NCBI GenBank assembly: GCA_041595355.1
Contig: JBFHKO010000027.1
Span: forward strand, 1-19,134
Direction: 5' to 3'
Source of the DNA: JBFHKO01 sp041595355
GTDB lineage: Bacteria > Pseudomonadota > Gammaproteobacteria > Enterobacterales > Aeromonadaceae
Length of the DNA: 19,134 nucleotides
In this document: positions 1-6,529 of the stretch, piece after piece
Position numbering within the stretch: the stretch's first letter is position 1
How the letters are laid out: each line of letters starts with the position of its first letter
Made by a program: the position numbers and the translations under genes
Notes under the pieces: model-generated
Databases searched by the model: none
The model's input: the letters and a program-made list of their open reading frames with translations, nothing else
What the model was told of the DNA's origin: nothing

Positions 1-20
1 CCGCAAGGCCAAACACCAGT

Positions 21-97
21 GGTGGCTGTAGCTCAGTTGGTAGAGTCCAGGATTGTGATTCCTGTTGTCGTGGGTTCGAGCCCCATCAGCCACCCCA
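21..97 (+). tRNA. tRNA-His (anticodon GTG)
   Basis: Cloverleaf with an 8-bp acceptor stem (21-28 pairing with 87-94), which includes the extra G-1:C73 pair typical of tRNA-His. The anticodon stem CAGGA/TCCTG encloses the loop TTGTGAT with anticodon GTG at 55-57. The T-arm contains GGTTCGAG and the CCA end is encoded (95-97). The length of 77 nt matches the usual bacterial tRNA-His. It is probably co-transcribed with the tRNA-Leu 43 nt downstream. The window starts just upstream, so an earlier tRNA in the same operon (Arg in E. coli) cannot be excluded. Confidence 0.97.
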
Positions 98-140
98 TCC
101 TTTCAGGTCGACGCCCCAGGCGGTGACCCAGCTTCTCCTC

Positions 141-224
141 GCGGGAGTGGCGAAATTGGTAGACGCACCAGATTTAGGTTCTGGCGCCCTAGGCGTGAGA
201 GTTCAAGTCTCTCCTCCCGCACCA
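141..224 (+). tRNA. tRNA-Leu (anticodon TAG)
   Basis: Class II tRNA with a long variable arm. The acceptor stem GCGGGAG pairs with CTCCCGC and is followed by ACCA, so CCA is encoded. The anticodon stem CCAGA/TCTGG encloses TTTAGGT, giving anticodon TAG at 175-177, which reads CUN leucine codons. Together with tRNA-His it forms an operon closed by the terminator just downstream. The E. coli his-leu operon continues to tRNA-Pro; here the terminator follows directly. Confidence 0.96.
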
Positions 225-235
225 TGTACACGATG

Positions 236-267
236 AAACCCGGCCACTGCGCCGGGTTTTGTTTTTT
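236..267 (+). terminator. Rho-independent terminator of the tRNA operon
   Basis: Perfect 9-bp stem AAACCCGGC (236-244) / GCCGGGTTT (251-259) with a 6-nt loop, followed by a T-rich run to 267. It starts 12 nt after the tRNA-Leu CCA end. Confidence 0.9.
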
Positions 268-435
268 GTGCTGAGTAATTTCCCTTGAGATCTGAATATC
301 CATTTCCTGTCCGCCAAGGACCCAAACACAGTTGTTTCGTGACCGTGACCATTGCGTGACCACGGGGCCACTTTGGCCGGGGGTCAAACGAGGTGTTGGT
401 GCAATTTACATGAGTGAGGCGGCAAGGTTTCGATG

Positions 436-670
436 CATCCAGCAGATCCGGGATGCCCCTGAACCGGCTCATCACAAAATCCAGGTATTTACCGCGCTTC
501 TCGCAGTAGGCCCGCACATGCCAGCGGATGCCGTCATAGATCAGGGTATGGGGTACGATATTGCGCCCACTGATCTCCTCCGAACTCAAGGACGCATAGT
601 CCACATCCACTCTCAGCTGACTACGGGCGGCCTGTACTTGCCAACTCGCTATGTTATCGGCAGTAAACAA
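436..670 (-). pseudogene. WYL-domain transcriptional regulator, internal fragment
   Basis: The minus-strand reading frame contains a run typical of WYL-domain regulators: an IVPHTLIYDGIRWHVRAYCE stretch followed by YLDFVMSRFRG. WYL proteins are transcription factors that often sense nucleotide or other ligands and are frequent in phage-defence and mobile regions. Only about 75 residues resemble the family. The N-terminal winged-helix domain is missing, and similarity fades after the SRFRG segment, where the remaining frame reads on through unrelated sequence. It lies between the tRNA operon terminator and the stop of the LysR gene, which fits a decayed accessory insertion next to a tRNA. The WYL identity is fairly secure. 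That it is non-functional is inferred from its length. Confidence 0.65.
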
Positions 671-685
671 TATGATGGCCAGCTA

Positions 686-1576
686 TCACGTTAGCCGCAG
701 ACGTGGGGCAATATAGTCGAGAAAGGCCGCAATTCGGTTGGAAAGTGCCGTGTTGCGATAATAGACAGCATGCACCGGTTCGCGGCTGTTTGGGGTGACC
801 ATGTGATGGTCGAGAATCTTCACCAGGCGACCATGGGCCAGATCATCATGGATCATGAAGTCGGACAACAGCGCCAGGCCCTGCCCGGCCAGGCAGAGCT
901 GGCGGATGGTTTCGCCGCCACTGCTGCTGATATCCGGTGTAACCGTCACCGGTGGTGACAGGGGCCAGCGGTTCAGATGGGGCGCGTCGACGAAGCCGAT
1001 GATCTGGTGCCGGCCGAGCGCCTCCGGCGTTGAAGGGGCACCGTGCCTTTCCAGGTAGTCCGGCGAGGCGACCACATGCAGCGGGCTGCGTCCCAGGAAG
1101 CGTGCGTGCAGACTGGAGTCCTGCAGTATCCCGATGCGAATGGCCAGATCGGTCCGGCGTTCGATAAGGTCAATAATGTTTTCACTGGCGACCAGCTCCA
1201 GCTCAATCTGCGAATAACGTTCCCGAAAGCCCTGCACTAGCGGCACCAGCTGATGCAGAATAAAGGGGGTGACAGCATCCACCCGCAGCCGGCCCGCCGG
1301 TATGCCCCGCAATGTCCTGATGTTTTCTTCCGCTTCGGCCAGCCGGTCGAGGCCCTGCCTCACCTGCTCGGTAAACTGGCGGCCTTCCTCGGTCAGTTCC
1401 AGCTTGCGCGTGGTGCGGTTCAGCAAGGTGCAGTCCAGCTCCTTTTCCAGCCGGCTCACGGCCCGTGATACCCGGGCTACCTGGATATCGAGCATGCGGG
1501 CAGCAGCCGAGAAGCCGCCGCTGTCAATAACCGCCAGCAGGATCTCCAAGTCTTCGGTGCGTGAAACTATTGCCAT
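686..1576 (-). CDS. LysR-family transcriptional regulator
   Basis: A 296-residue protein, the usual LysR length. An N-terminal winged helix-turn-helix (about residues 5-65, with FSAAARMLDIQVARVSRAVSRLE and the conserved LLNRTTR turn) is followed by a periplasmic-binding-protein-like effector domain (about 90-290). It starts with ATG at 1576; no good Shine-Dalgarno is visible. It is divergent from the MFS exporter with 91 bp between starts, the classic arrangement in which a LysR protein controls the neighbouring transporter and itself. The shared intergenic region carries the inverted repeat GGTATTTT / AAAATACC. The effector is not identifiable from sequence. It resembles the YafC/DsdC-like branch of regulators paired with exporters, but I would not assign a name. 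Confidence 0.93.
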   Translation of the reverse strand: MAIVSRTEDLEILLAVIDSGGFSAAARMLDIQVARVSRAVSRLEKELDCTLLNRTTRKLELTEEGRQFTEQVRQGLDRLAEAEENIRTLRGIPAGRLRVDAVTPFILHQLVPLVQGFRERYSQIELELVASENIIDLIERRTDLAIRIGILQDSSLHARFLGRSPLHVVASPDYLERHGAPSTPEALGRHQIIGFVDAPHLNRWPLSPPVTVTPDISSSGGETIRQLCLAGQGLALLSDFMIHDDLAHGRLVKILDHHMVTPNSREPVHAVYYRNTALSNRIAAFLDYIAPRLRLT

Positions 1577-1585
1577 ATTTGCAAA

Positions 1586-1623
1586 GGTATTTTGTAGTTA
1601 GTGCTGTTTCTATAAAAAATACC
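1586..1623. promoter_or_regulatory. Inverted repeat in the LysR/MFS divergent promoter region
   Basis: GGTATTTT (1586-1593) and its exact inverse AAAATACC (1616-1623) flank a 22-bp AT-rich spacer containing TATAAA. It lies between the divergent starts at 1576 and 1668. It is a candidate operator for the LysR regulator, although the spacing is longer than the usual T-N11-A core. Confidence 0.4.
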
Positions 1624-1667
1624 GGTCGGCATACTTCGCTGCAACCTAACTTGTAGCGGAGATTGTT

Positions 1668-2843
1668 ATGCCTATTGCCCTCTTTGCGTTGACCCTCAGC
1701 GCATTTGCAATTGGTACCACCGAATTTGTGATTGTCGGACTGGTACCCACCATTGCCCAGGATCTGGGTGTTTCCCTGCCATCGGCCGGTTTACTGGTCA
1801 GCCTGTATGCCCTCGGTGTGGCCATCGGCGCCCCGGTGCTGACGGCGCTGACCGGACGCTGGCAGCGTAAAAACGTACTGATAACCATCATGGCGCTGTT
1901 TGTTATTGGCAACCTGCTAGCGTGGATGGCGCCGGGGTATAACTCGCTGATCGCGGCGCGCATTCGGACCGGTCTGGCTCACGGGGTGTTTTTCTCGGTG
2001 GGTTCAACCATCGCCACCAGCCTGGTCAGCAAAGACAAGGAAGCCAGTGCCATTGCCATCATGTTTACCGGCCTGACCGTGGCCCTGGTGACCGGGGTGC
2101 CGTTGGGCACCTGGATTGGCCAGAGCTTTGGCTGGCGCGCCACCTTCATGGTGGTGGCGGCACTGGGGCTGATTGCCCTGATTGGCAGTGCTTTACTGGT
2201 ACCGAAAAACCTCAAGCAGGCGCCGCCGGCGCGTATTTTCCAGCAGTTGAAGGTGTTGACGCAGCCGCGACTGCTGCTGGTCTATGCCATGACCGCGGTA
2301 GGTTATGGCGGCACCTTTACCGCCTTTACTTTTCTGGCGCCGATCCTGGAGGAAGTGTCCGGCTTCGAATCCGGCGCCATTGGTCTCATCATGCTGGTCT
2401 ACGGCGTGTCGGTGGCGGTCGGTAATATCTGGGGTGGCCGTATGGCGGATCGTCTGGGCCCAATCAAGGCGCTTTACATCATCTTTACGGCACTGGCGCT
2501 GATCCTGCTGGCCTTCACCTTTACCGCCGTTCATCCGGTGGCCGCGGTGCTGACCATTCTGGTCTGGGGCGCGTTTGCCTTTGGTAATGTGCCCGGGCTC
2601 CAGGTGTATGTGGTGCAACTGGCCGAAAAATACACCCCAGAGGCGGTGGATGTGGCATCGGGCCTGAACATAGCGGCGTTCAACGTGGGCATCGCCCTGG
2701 GCTCTGTGCTTGGTGGTGTCATTATCGAGAGCATGTCGCTGATGGATACCGCCTGGATCGGGGCCCTGATCGTGGTACTGGCGCTGGTACTGACCCGACT
2801 GTCCGGCTCCCTCGACAAACGAAACCAGGCCCAGATCGCCTGA
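1668..2843 (+). CDS. MFS transporter, DHA1 family (YdhP/AraJ-like exporter)
   Basis: A 391-residue, very hydrophobic protein with 12 predicted membrane segments, an inner-membrane proton-coupled exporter. Family signatures visible are the N-terminal IGTTEFVIVGLVPTIAQDLG, which is characteristic of the AraJ/YdhP group of sugar or drug efflux proteins, the loop GRWQRKN after helix 2, and the A-motif-like GGRMADRLGP after helix 8. ATG at 1668 is preceded by GGAG at 1658-1661 with good spacing. It is divergent from a LysR regulator that probably controls it. A 9-bp hairpin lies 17 nt after the stop. The substrate cannot be read from the sequence; arabinose or other sugar export and drug resistance are both known in this group. 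Confidence 0.92.
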   Translation: MPIALFALTLSAFAIGTTEFVIVGLVPTIAQDLGVSLPSAGLLVSLYALGVAIGAPVLTALTGRWQRKNVLITIMALFVIGNLLAWMAPGYNSLIAARIRTGLAHGVFFSVGSTIATSLVSKDKEASAIAIMFTGLTVALVTGVPLGTWIGQSFGWRATFMVVAALGLIALIGSALLVPKNLKQAPPARIFQQLKVLTQPRLLLVYAMTAVGYGGTFTAFTFLAPILEEVSGFESGAIGLIMLVYGVSVAVGNIWGGRMADRLGPIKALYIIFTALALILLAFTFTAVHPVAAVLTILVWGAFAFGNVPGLQVYVVQLAEKYTPEAVDVASGLNIAAFNVGIALGSVLGGVIIESMSLMDTAWIGALIVVLALVLTRLSGSLDKRNQAQIA

Positions 2844-2860
2844 GGCTGAAATCGCAACAA

Positions 2861-2881
2861 GGGCGAAGCGAGGCTTCGCCC
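2861..2881 (+). terminator. Hairpin after the MFS gene, possible terminator
   Basis: Perfect 9-bp stem GGGCGAAGC (2861-2869) / GCTTCGCCC (2873-2881) with a GAG loop, 17 nt after the MFS stop. There is no T-run, so termination is likely weak or Rho-assisted. Confidence 0.45.
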
Positions 2882-2892
2882 GGGAGACTTTC

Positions 2893-3090
2893 CAACGAGT
2901 ATTGAAAAACTGACCCAAGGTGGTTTTTCCATCGGAGTGGAATTGCCGCTCGACAATGACTGGTCCGCAGCGGGTGATACCCGTCGTCGCCAGGATGGCC
3001 GCCCCTTTGGCGATGCCGCCCTGGTCAAGTCACCGCAGCCGTCCTTGCTGGTGGCGGGGCTGGCGCAACAAAGCCCGGCTTGGGTGCAAT
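2893..3090 (+). pseudogene. LLM-class flavin-dependent oxidoreductase remnant
   Basis: The plus-strand frame reads KLTQGGFSIGVELPLDNDWS and then DGRPFG, a strong match to the N-terminus of luciferase-like monooxygenases of the TIGR03571 type. It then jumps directly to a segment reading LLVAGLAQQSPAW. In intact relatives a similar LLVTG-SQQS-EW motif sits well inside the barrel domain. The bulk of the N-terminal half is therefore deleted, and the frame breaks off where the transposase remnant begins. Intact proteins are about 300 residues; about 65 remain here. The MFS hairpin sits just upstream and no convincing start codon survives. Identification is from remembered family motifs, so moderate confidence. 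Confidence 0.55.
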
Positions 3091-3451
3091 GCTGTTTACT
3101 TAAGCGGAGCCGCATTGCGAACCACCGGGAATCGGGTCTTTGATATCTTCACCGCCCTAGGCCTCGATGGCCTGGGGCGTTTTTCTATGAACATGCCGCC
3201 AATACAGCCGCGTAATTCATCAAGCCGCGGCGGCGTATGCGATGGCGACAATGCTCCGGCCATGATGGCCAGCTGATTGGCAATGAACTGACAGGCAAAC
3301 TTGACGCTGACCTCATTGGGTGCTCGTTGATGGGCAACGGCCGCTTGGCTGGCTTCGCGTCTGACCAGATTATATCCGAGCAGCAACCCCACAGTTCCTG
3401 ATACACCAAGTCTACTTTCTTGCTTCTCAGTGTCATGGCGTCGTGCTGCAT
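3091..3451 (-). pseudogene. IS4-family transposase C-terminal remnant (frameshifted)
   Basis: Two overlapping minus-strand frames join into one IS4-type transposase tail. The first (3451 to about 3386) reads TLRSKKVDLVYQELWG. The second (about 3392 to 3096) reads LLLGYNLVRREASQAAV and later RPRPSRPRAVKISKTRFPV, ending at a TAA at 3096. The YQELWG-(L)LLGYNLVR-E block corresponds to the region around the catalytic Y-(2)-R-(3)-E of DDE transposases of this family. A single frameshift near 3386 separates the halves, and the N-terminal three quarters of the gene and the other IS end are missing. It abuts the monooxygenase remnant on one side and the EamA transporter stop (3476) on the other, so the element was probably inserted and then truncated. 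Confidence 0.65.
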
Positions 3452-3475
3452 CGAGCTTTTGTTTTCAGGCCAATA

Positions 3476-4417
3476 TCAGCTCCGGTTGCTCAGTGTCACG
3501 CCAATTACCGACACCACTCCGCCAACCAGCATCGACACCAGGATGTGTTCACCCAGAACCCCTGCAGACAGCAGCACCCCGAAGGCAGGAACCAGGTTGG
3601 TGAACACCGCGGTTCGGGACGGACCCACGGCGCGGACGCCCTCATAATACCATGTGAATCCCAGTGCAGTGCCAAATGCGCCAAGGTAAACAATGGCGAC
3701 CCAGACGTGCCATCCCAAGGCGGCCCACGGAATAGTCCCGATCTCATCCATCGCACCCAACGCGAGAAACACAAGCCCCCACAACGTGGCGTAGGTTGTG
3801 GCCGCGATGGGAGACAGGGATTCCATGGCCTTTCGGGAAATCAAGGTGTAGGCGGCCCAACTCAGCACGGCCATAAACATCATCGTTTCGCCCACGCCGA
3901 AAGAGTGCCGGACATCGTGAACCGTGCCAGTCAGATCGCCGCGGGTGATCACAATCATCGCACCGATCAACGCCACGCCAATGCCAACCCAGCGCTTGTG
4001 GCCCAGTCGCTCCCGAAAAATCAGACTGGCCATCAGGGCCGTCACAATGGGGTTGAGACTGACGAACAGCGCCGTGCGACCTGCGGGAATACGGGCCAAT
4101 GCCCCAAGAAAGAAGAGGTTGTAGAGAAAGATCCCTGTTAGCCCCAAGGCTGCCGTGATCATGACCTGTGATCGGTTAAGCCGGGGCAGTCCACCCTCGA
4201 TGCGGATGGCGACCCACGTCAACAGCACCACCGCCACCAGGAAACGGCCAAACGCTGCCGTCATCGGCGGCATCTCTTGAGCCACCACCCTCCCGGCAAT
4301 GAAGGTTCCGCCCCAAAACAGGGCTGTCATGACCAGTTTGAGGGTAAGTATCGGGCTGAGTGAGGGCAGTCCAGCCGGTAGTGGCCATCTTGCGGCCACG
4401 GCGTTTGAAGTTGTCAT
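3476..4417 (-). CDS. EamA/DMT-superfamily transporter
   Basis: A 313-residue inner-membrane protein with ten predicted helices arranged as two EamA repeats. The first repeat opens with LFWGGTFIAGRVVAQ and contains LNPIVTALMASLIFRERL; the second contains WAAYTLISRKAM and ends in LVPAFGVLLSAGVLGE. Both carry the conserved xNPxxx-xxxxxxERL-type turn of drug/metabolite exporters. The open frame extends to an ATG at 4483, but a good promoter (TTAACA-17-TAGAAT) would start transcription inside that extension, so I chose ATG 4417, which also gives the family's usual length. Members export amino acids, drugs or metabolites; the substrate is not predictable. A broken LysR gene lies divergently upstream and may have been its regulator. 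Confidence 0.9.
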   Translation of the reverse strand: MTTSNAVAARWPLPAGLPSLSPILTLKLVMTALFWGGTFIAGRVVAQEMPPMTAAFGRFLVAVVLLTWVAIRIEGGLPRLNRSQVMITAALGLTGIFLYNLFFLGALARIPAGRTALFVSLNPIVTALMASLIFRERLGHKRWVGIGVALIGAMIVITRGDLTGTVHDVRHSFGVGETMMFMAVLSWAAYTLISRKAMESLSPIAATTYATLWGLVFLALGAMDEIGTIPWAALGWHVWVAIVYLGAFGTALGFTWYYEGVRAVGPSRTAVFTNLVPAFGVLLSAGVLGEHILVSMLVGGVVSVIGVTLSNRS

Positions 4418-4469
4418 ATTTTCAAGGCTGGGAGATAAGCCGCTGCGGTGTCTGGGCGTCGGATGCCAT

Positions 4470-4498
4470 ATTCTATCACTCATTAAATGTCATGTTAA
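4470..4498 (-). promoter_or_regulatory. Sigma-70 type promoter for the EamA transporter
   Basis: On the minus strand, TTAACA (4493-4498) and TAGAAT (4470-4475) are separated by exactly 17 bp. Transcription would start near 4463, about 45 nt before the ATG at 4417. Confidence 0.5.
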
Positions 4499-4513
4499 AA
4501 CGAGCTTTTGCTT

Positions 4514-4602
4514 ATGACTGACAGGAATTCCATTAAGCCCGCCCTTCCGGCTTGAAATATTTGCGCGGGTGGCTGAAGCGGGGGGATTCACCGCGGTACG
4601 CC
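4514..4602 (+). pseudogene. LysR-family regulator, N-terminal fragment (frameshifted)
   Basis: A possible ATG at 4514 opens a short frame (MTDRNSIKPALPA) that hits a stop at a one-base shift. The next frame reads LEIFARVAEAGGFTA, the signature opening of the LysR helix-turn-helix domain. Similarity stops at about 4600, before the recognition helix. The fragment is divergent from the EamA transporter, the usual position for its regulator, so it is probably the decayed partner. The match is short (15 residues) but characteristic. Confidence 0.5.
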
Positions 4603-4901
4603 ATTTTCGGTCTCGCAGGCCGTACCCCGTTGCCGGGCCTGTCCGGCGTCAGGACATGGGGCTAGGGGGCCAGGCCCTTTGCCTCAGGGGATGCCCGGAC
4701 AGCCGCAATCACGGCGACCTGATCTCCTATCCCGAATCCTCAGATTATCCATTGCGTCTGCACGGTTTCTCCATTTTGTTTTTATAGAGTGTTCATCGGT
4801 GGCGCAGGCGTGACTGGCGCCGCGTGACCGTTGCGACGGCGCGCGGGCCTTCGACGGCGGCTGCGAATCTCAGGTGTCTCATCGTGCGGACAGGAGCGGA
4901 G
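4603..4901 (+). promoter_or_regulatory. Leader/promoter region of the redox operon
   Basis: No gene is seen in this 299-nt stretch. It contains two overlapping, mutually exclusive inverted repeats: GGGCCTG (4635-4641) with CAGGCCC (4671-4677), the latter followed by TTT; and CTGTCCGG (4639-4646) with CCGGACAG (4695-4702). Downstream is an AT-rich patch with TATCCAT (4746-4752), TCTCCAT (4768-4774) and a possible -10 box TATAGA (4783-4788), with no convincing -35. This is where I would expect the promoter of the downstream reductase gene, probably activator-dependent. Confidence 0.4.
4746..4774 (+). promoter_or_regulatory. Candidate response-regulator site upstream of the membrane reductase
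   Basis: TATCCAT (4746-4752) and TCTCCAT (4768-4774) are offset by 22 bp, two helical turns. The second sits in TTTCTCCATTTTG (4766-4778), close to the E. coli BaeR-box core. They precede a possible -10 TATAGA at 4783. Confidence 0.35.
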
Positions 4902-6284
4902 ATGATAGAACAGGCGTTGGCCATGCGCCGGCCGGGATCGATACGGGCGCGACTCCAGGTCGGAAAATGGAAGAGGGCGCTGGCTTACCTGCTCATGCTG
5001 CTCATCCCCTACCTGGGGGCCATGACACTGGGGCTGGATGGCAAGGGGGCCTATTCGGCGCTGCTCGGCTTTCTGAATGTCATCGCCATGATGGCGTTTT
5101 TTATCCAGTTTCCGCTGGCCGGCCGCCTCAAGGCGCTGCCGCTGTTTTCGAATATCAACTGGAGCATGGCCAGACATAAACAGCTCGGCAAGTGGCTGGG
5201 GATCTTCTTCCTGCTCCACCCGCTGCTGATACTGGCGCCCCGCTTTATGATCTCGCCGGACGATGGCCTGACCAGCCTGCTCGAGGCGCTGACCTCGCCC
5301 CAGCTGCTGACCGGCATCGTCGCCTGGGCGGTGATGATAGTCTGGGTCCTGCTCTCCATCTTCAGGGACCGGCTCGGCATACGCTACGAAACCTGGCGCC
5401 TGACCCACCTGCTCGGCTTCATCGCCGTCTGTGTGCTGGCGACCCTGCATGTCACCAGCGTCGGCCGCCACGGCCAGTTTGACACCCAGTTCAACCTGCT
5501 CTGGTGGAGCCTGTGCAGCCTGTCCGTGCTGCTGGTGCTGTACAATCAGACGCTCAAGAAAACCCTGATAAAACAAACACCCTTCACCCTGACCGGCGTC
5601 AGCAAGCTGAGCCGCAGCGATTGGCTGGTGACACTCGAGTGCGCGCCAAGCCAGGGTTTTCACTTCGAGGCGGGCCAGTTCATCTGGATGAACACCAGCG
5701 GCTCGGTTTACAACCTGAGCGAGCATCCGTTTTCCATCGCCTCCTGCAAGACGACCCTGCCCGAGATAGCCCTGATCATCCGCGAGCTGGGCGATTACAC
5801 CGCGCGTCTCGATGAGCTGGTCATCGGCCAGCGGGTCTATGTGGATGGCCCCTATGGCAGCCTGAGCCTGCGCGATGCCGAACGTGCCCGCGGCATCACC
5901 CTGATCGCCGGCGGGGCCGGCATCGGTCCCATGCTGAGCCTGCTGCGCGAGCTGGCAGCTCAAAATGATGGGCGTCCGATCCGGCTGCTCTACGGCAACC
6001 GGGAGATGGAGCAGATGGTGCTGCAGGAAGAGATCGCCTCGCTGCAGCAGCGGCTGCCCGATTTTGCCGCCTACCTGGTGTGCGAGCGCCCGAGCGGGCA
6101 GGAGGGGGTGCGCCAGGGGCTGATCACCCAGCCGCTTATCGCCGAGGCCATGGCTGCCCAGCCGGCCGGCGACTGGGCCGTCTATCTGTGTGGTCCCGAG
6201 GCCATGATAGCCTCGGTTCGCGTGAGCCTGCGCTCGCTCGGAGTGAGAGAGGAGAATGTGCACTATGAACAGCTTTCATTTTGA
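4902..6284 (+). CDS. Ferric-reductase-like membrane flavocytochrome (haem b / FAD / NAD(P)H)
   Basis: A 460-residue protein. The N-terminal half has six predicted membrane helices forming a ferric-reductase-like domain (about residues 25-215). Paired histidines H92/H106 and H169/H183 both show H-X13-H spacing, the pattern that binds two stacked b-haems in NOX/FRE proteins. The C-terminal half is a cytoplasmic ferredoxin-NADP-reductase-like module: FAD-binding HPFSIAS (275-281), DGPYG (315-319), pyridine-nucleotide loop GGAGIGPM (337-344) and terminal CGPEAMI (430-436). It should move electrons from NAD(P)H across the inner membrane. I chose ATG 4902 over the ATG at 4824 because the Shine-Dalgarno AGGAGCGGAG immediately precedes it. 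It is first in a same-strand cluster; the ferredoxin gene follows after 24 nt. It may equally be a ferric or quinone reductase, but the neighbours suggest a dedicated periplasmic partner. Confidence 0.92.
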   Translation: MIEQALAMRRPGSIRARLQVGKWKRALAYLLMLLIPYLGAMTLGLDGKGAYSALLGFLNVIAMMAFFIQFPLAGRLKALPLFSNINWSMARHKQLGKWLGIFFLLHPLLILAPRFMISPDDGLTSLLEALTSPQLLTGIVAWAVMIVWVLLSIFRDRLGIRYETWRLTHLLGFIAVCVLATLHVTSVGRHGQFDTQFNLLWWSLCSLSVLLVLYNQTLKKTLIKQTPFTLTGVSKLSRSDWLVTLECAPSQGFHFEAGQFIWMNTSGSVYNLSEHPFSIASCKTTLPEIALIIRELGDYTARLDELVIGQRVYVDGPYGSLSLRDAERARGITLIAGGAGIGPMLSLLRELAAQNDGRPIRLLYGNREMEQMVLQEEIASLQQRLPDFAAYLVCERPSGQEGVRQGLITQPLIAEAMAAQPAGDWAVYLCGPEAMIASVRVSLRSLGVREENVHYEQLSF

Positions 6285-6308
6285 AACCGGGGACGACGAG
6301 GTAAGGCC

Positions 6309-6524
6309 ATGCCAATTCATCAGATAAGCGGGTGCATAGGGTGCAAGACCTGCATCGCCAGCTGTCCGACCGATGTGATCCAGTTTGACAAGGAAAGAAA
6401 CAAGGCCGTGATCGCCTATCCGGAAGATTGCCAGATCTGCCATCTGTGCCGGCTCTACTGTCCGGTGGATGCCATCAGCATCACGCCGGAAAAGAGCATT
6501 CCGGTCATGGTTTCCTGGAGGTAA
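6309..6524 (+). CDS. 2x[4Fe-4S] ferredoxin
   Basis: A 71-residue protein with two complete cluster motifs: CIGCKTCIASCP (C9, C12, C15, C19) and CQICHLCRLYCP (C41, C44, C47, C51). Each has the CxxCxxCxxxC(P) spacing of bacterial-type ferredoxins. The layout resembles the small iron-sulfur subunit AprB, which pairs with the flavoprotein AprA in adenylylsulfate reductase, though it is shorter. It has no signal peptide, so it is made in the cytoplasm. It lies 24 nt after the membrane reductase and its stop codon overlaps the Shine-Dalgarno of the flavoprotein gene, indicating tight co-translation. It is probably the electron carrier or subunit of the flavoprotein that follows. The electron partner is inferred from position only. 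Confidence 0.93.
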   Translation: MPIHQISGCIGCKTCIASCPTDVIQFDKERNKAVIAYPEDCQICHLCRLYCPVDAISITPEKSIPVMVSWR

Positions 6525-6529
6525 GGGGT

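Noticed and set aside
2193..3115. Two minus-strand open frames (2193-2918 and 2531-3115) overlapping the MFS gene end
   Set aside because: No recognisable domain, composition of antisense shadow; the plus strand carries the MFS gene and the monooxygenase remnant.
3153..3184. Strong hairpin (11-bp stem) followed by TTTTT on the plus strand
   Set aside because: It looks like a terminator but lies inside the IS4 transposase remnant, in the codons for its RPRPSRPRAVKIS stretch, and no intact plus-strand gene ends before it. Probably coincidental.
4782..6263. 493-residue open frame antisense to the membrane reductase gene
   Set aside because: It is rich in Gln, His, Gly and Asp with no domain or membrane pattern, while the opposite strand has full reductase motifs. 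It is a GC-rich codon shadow.
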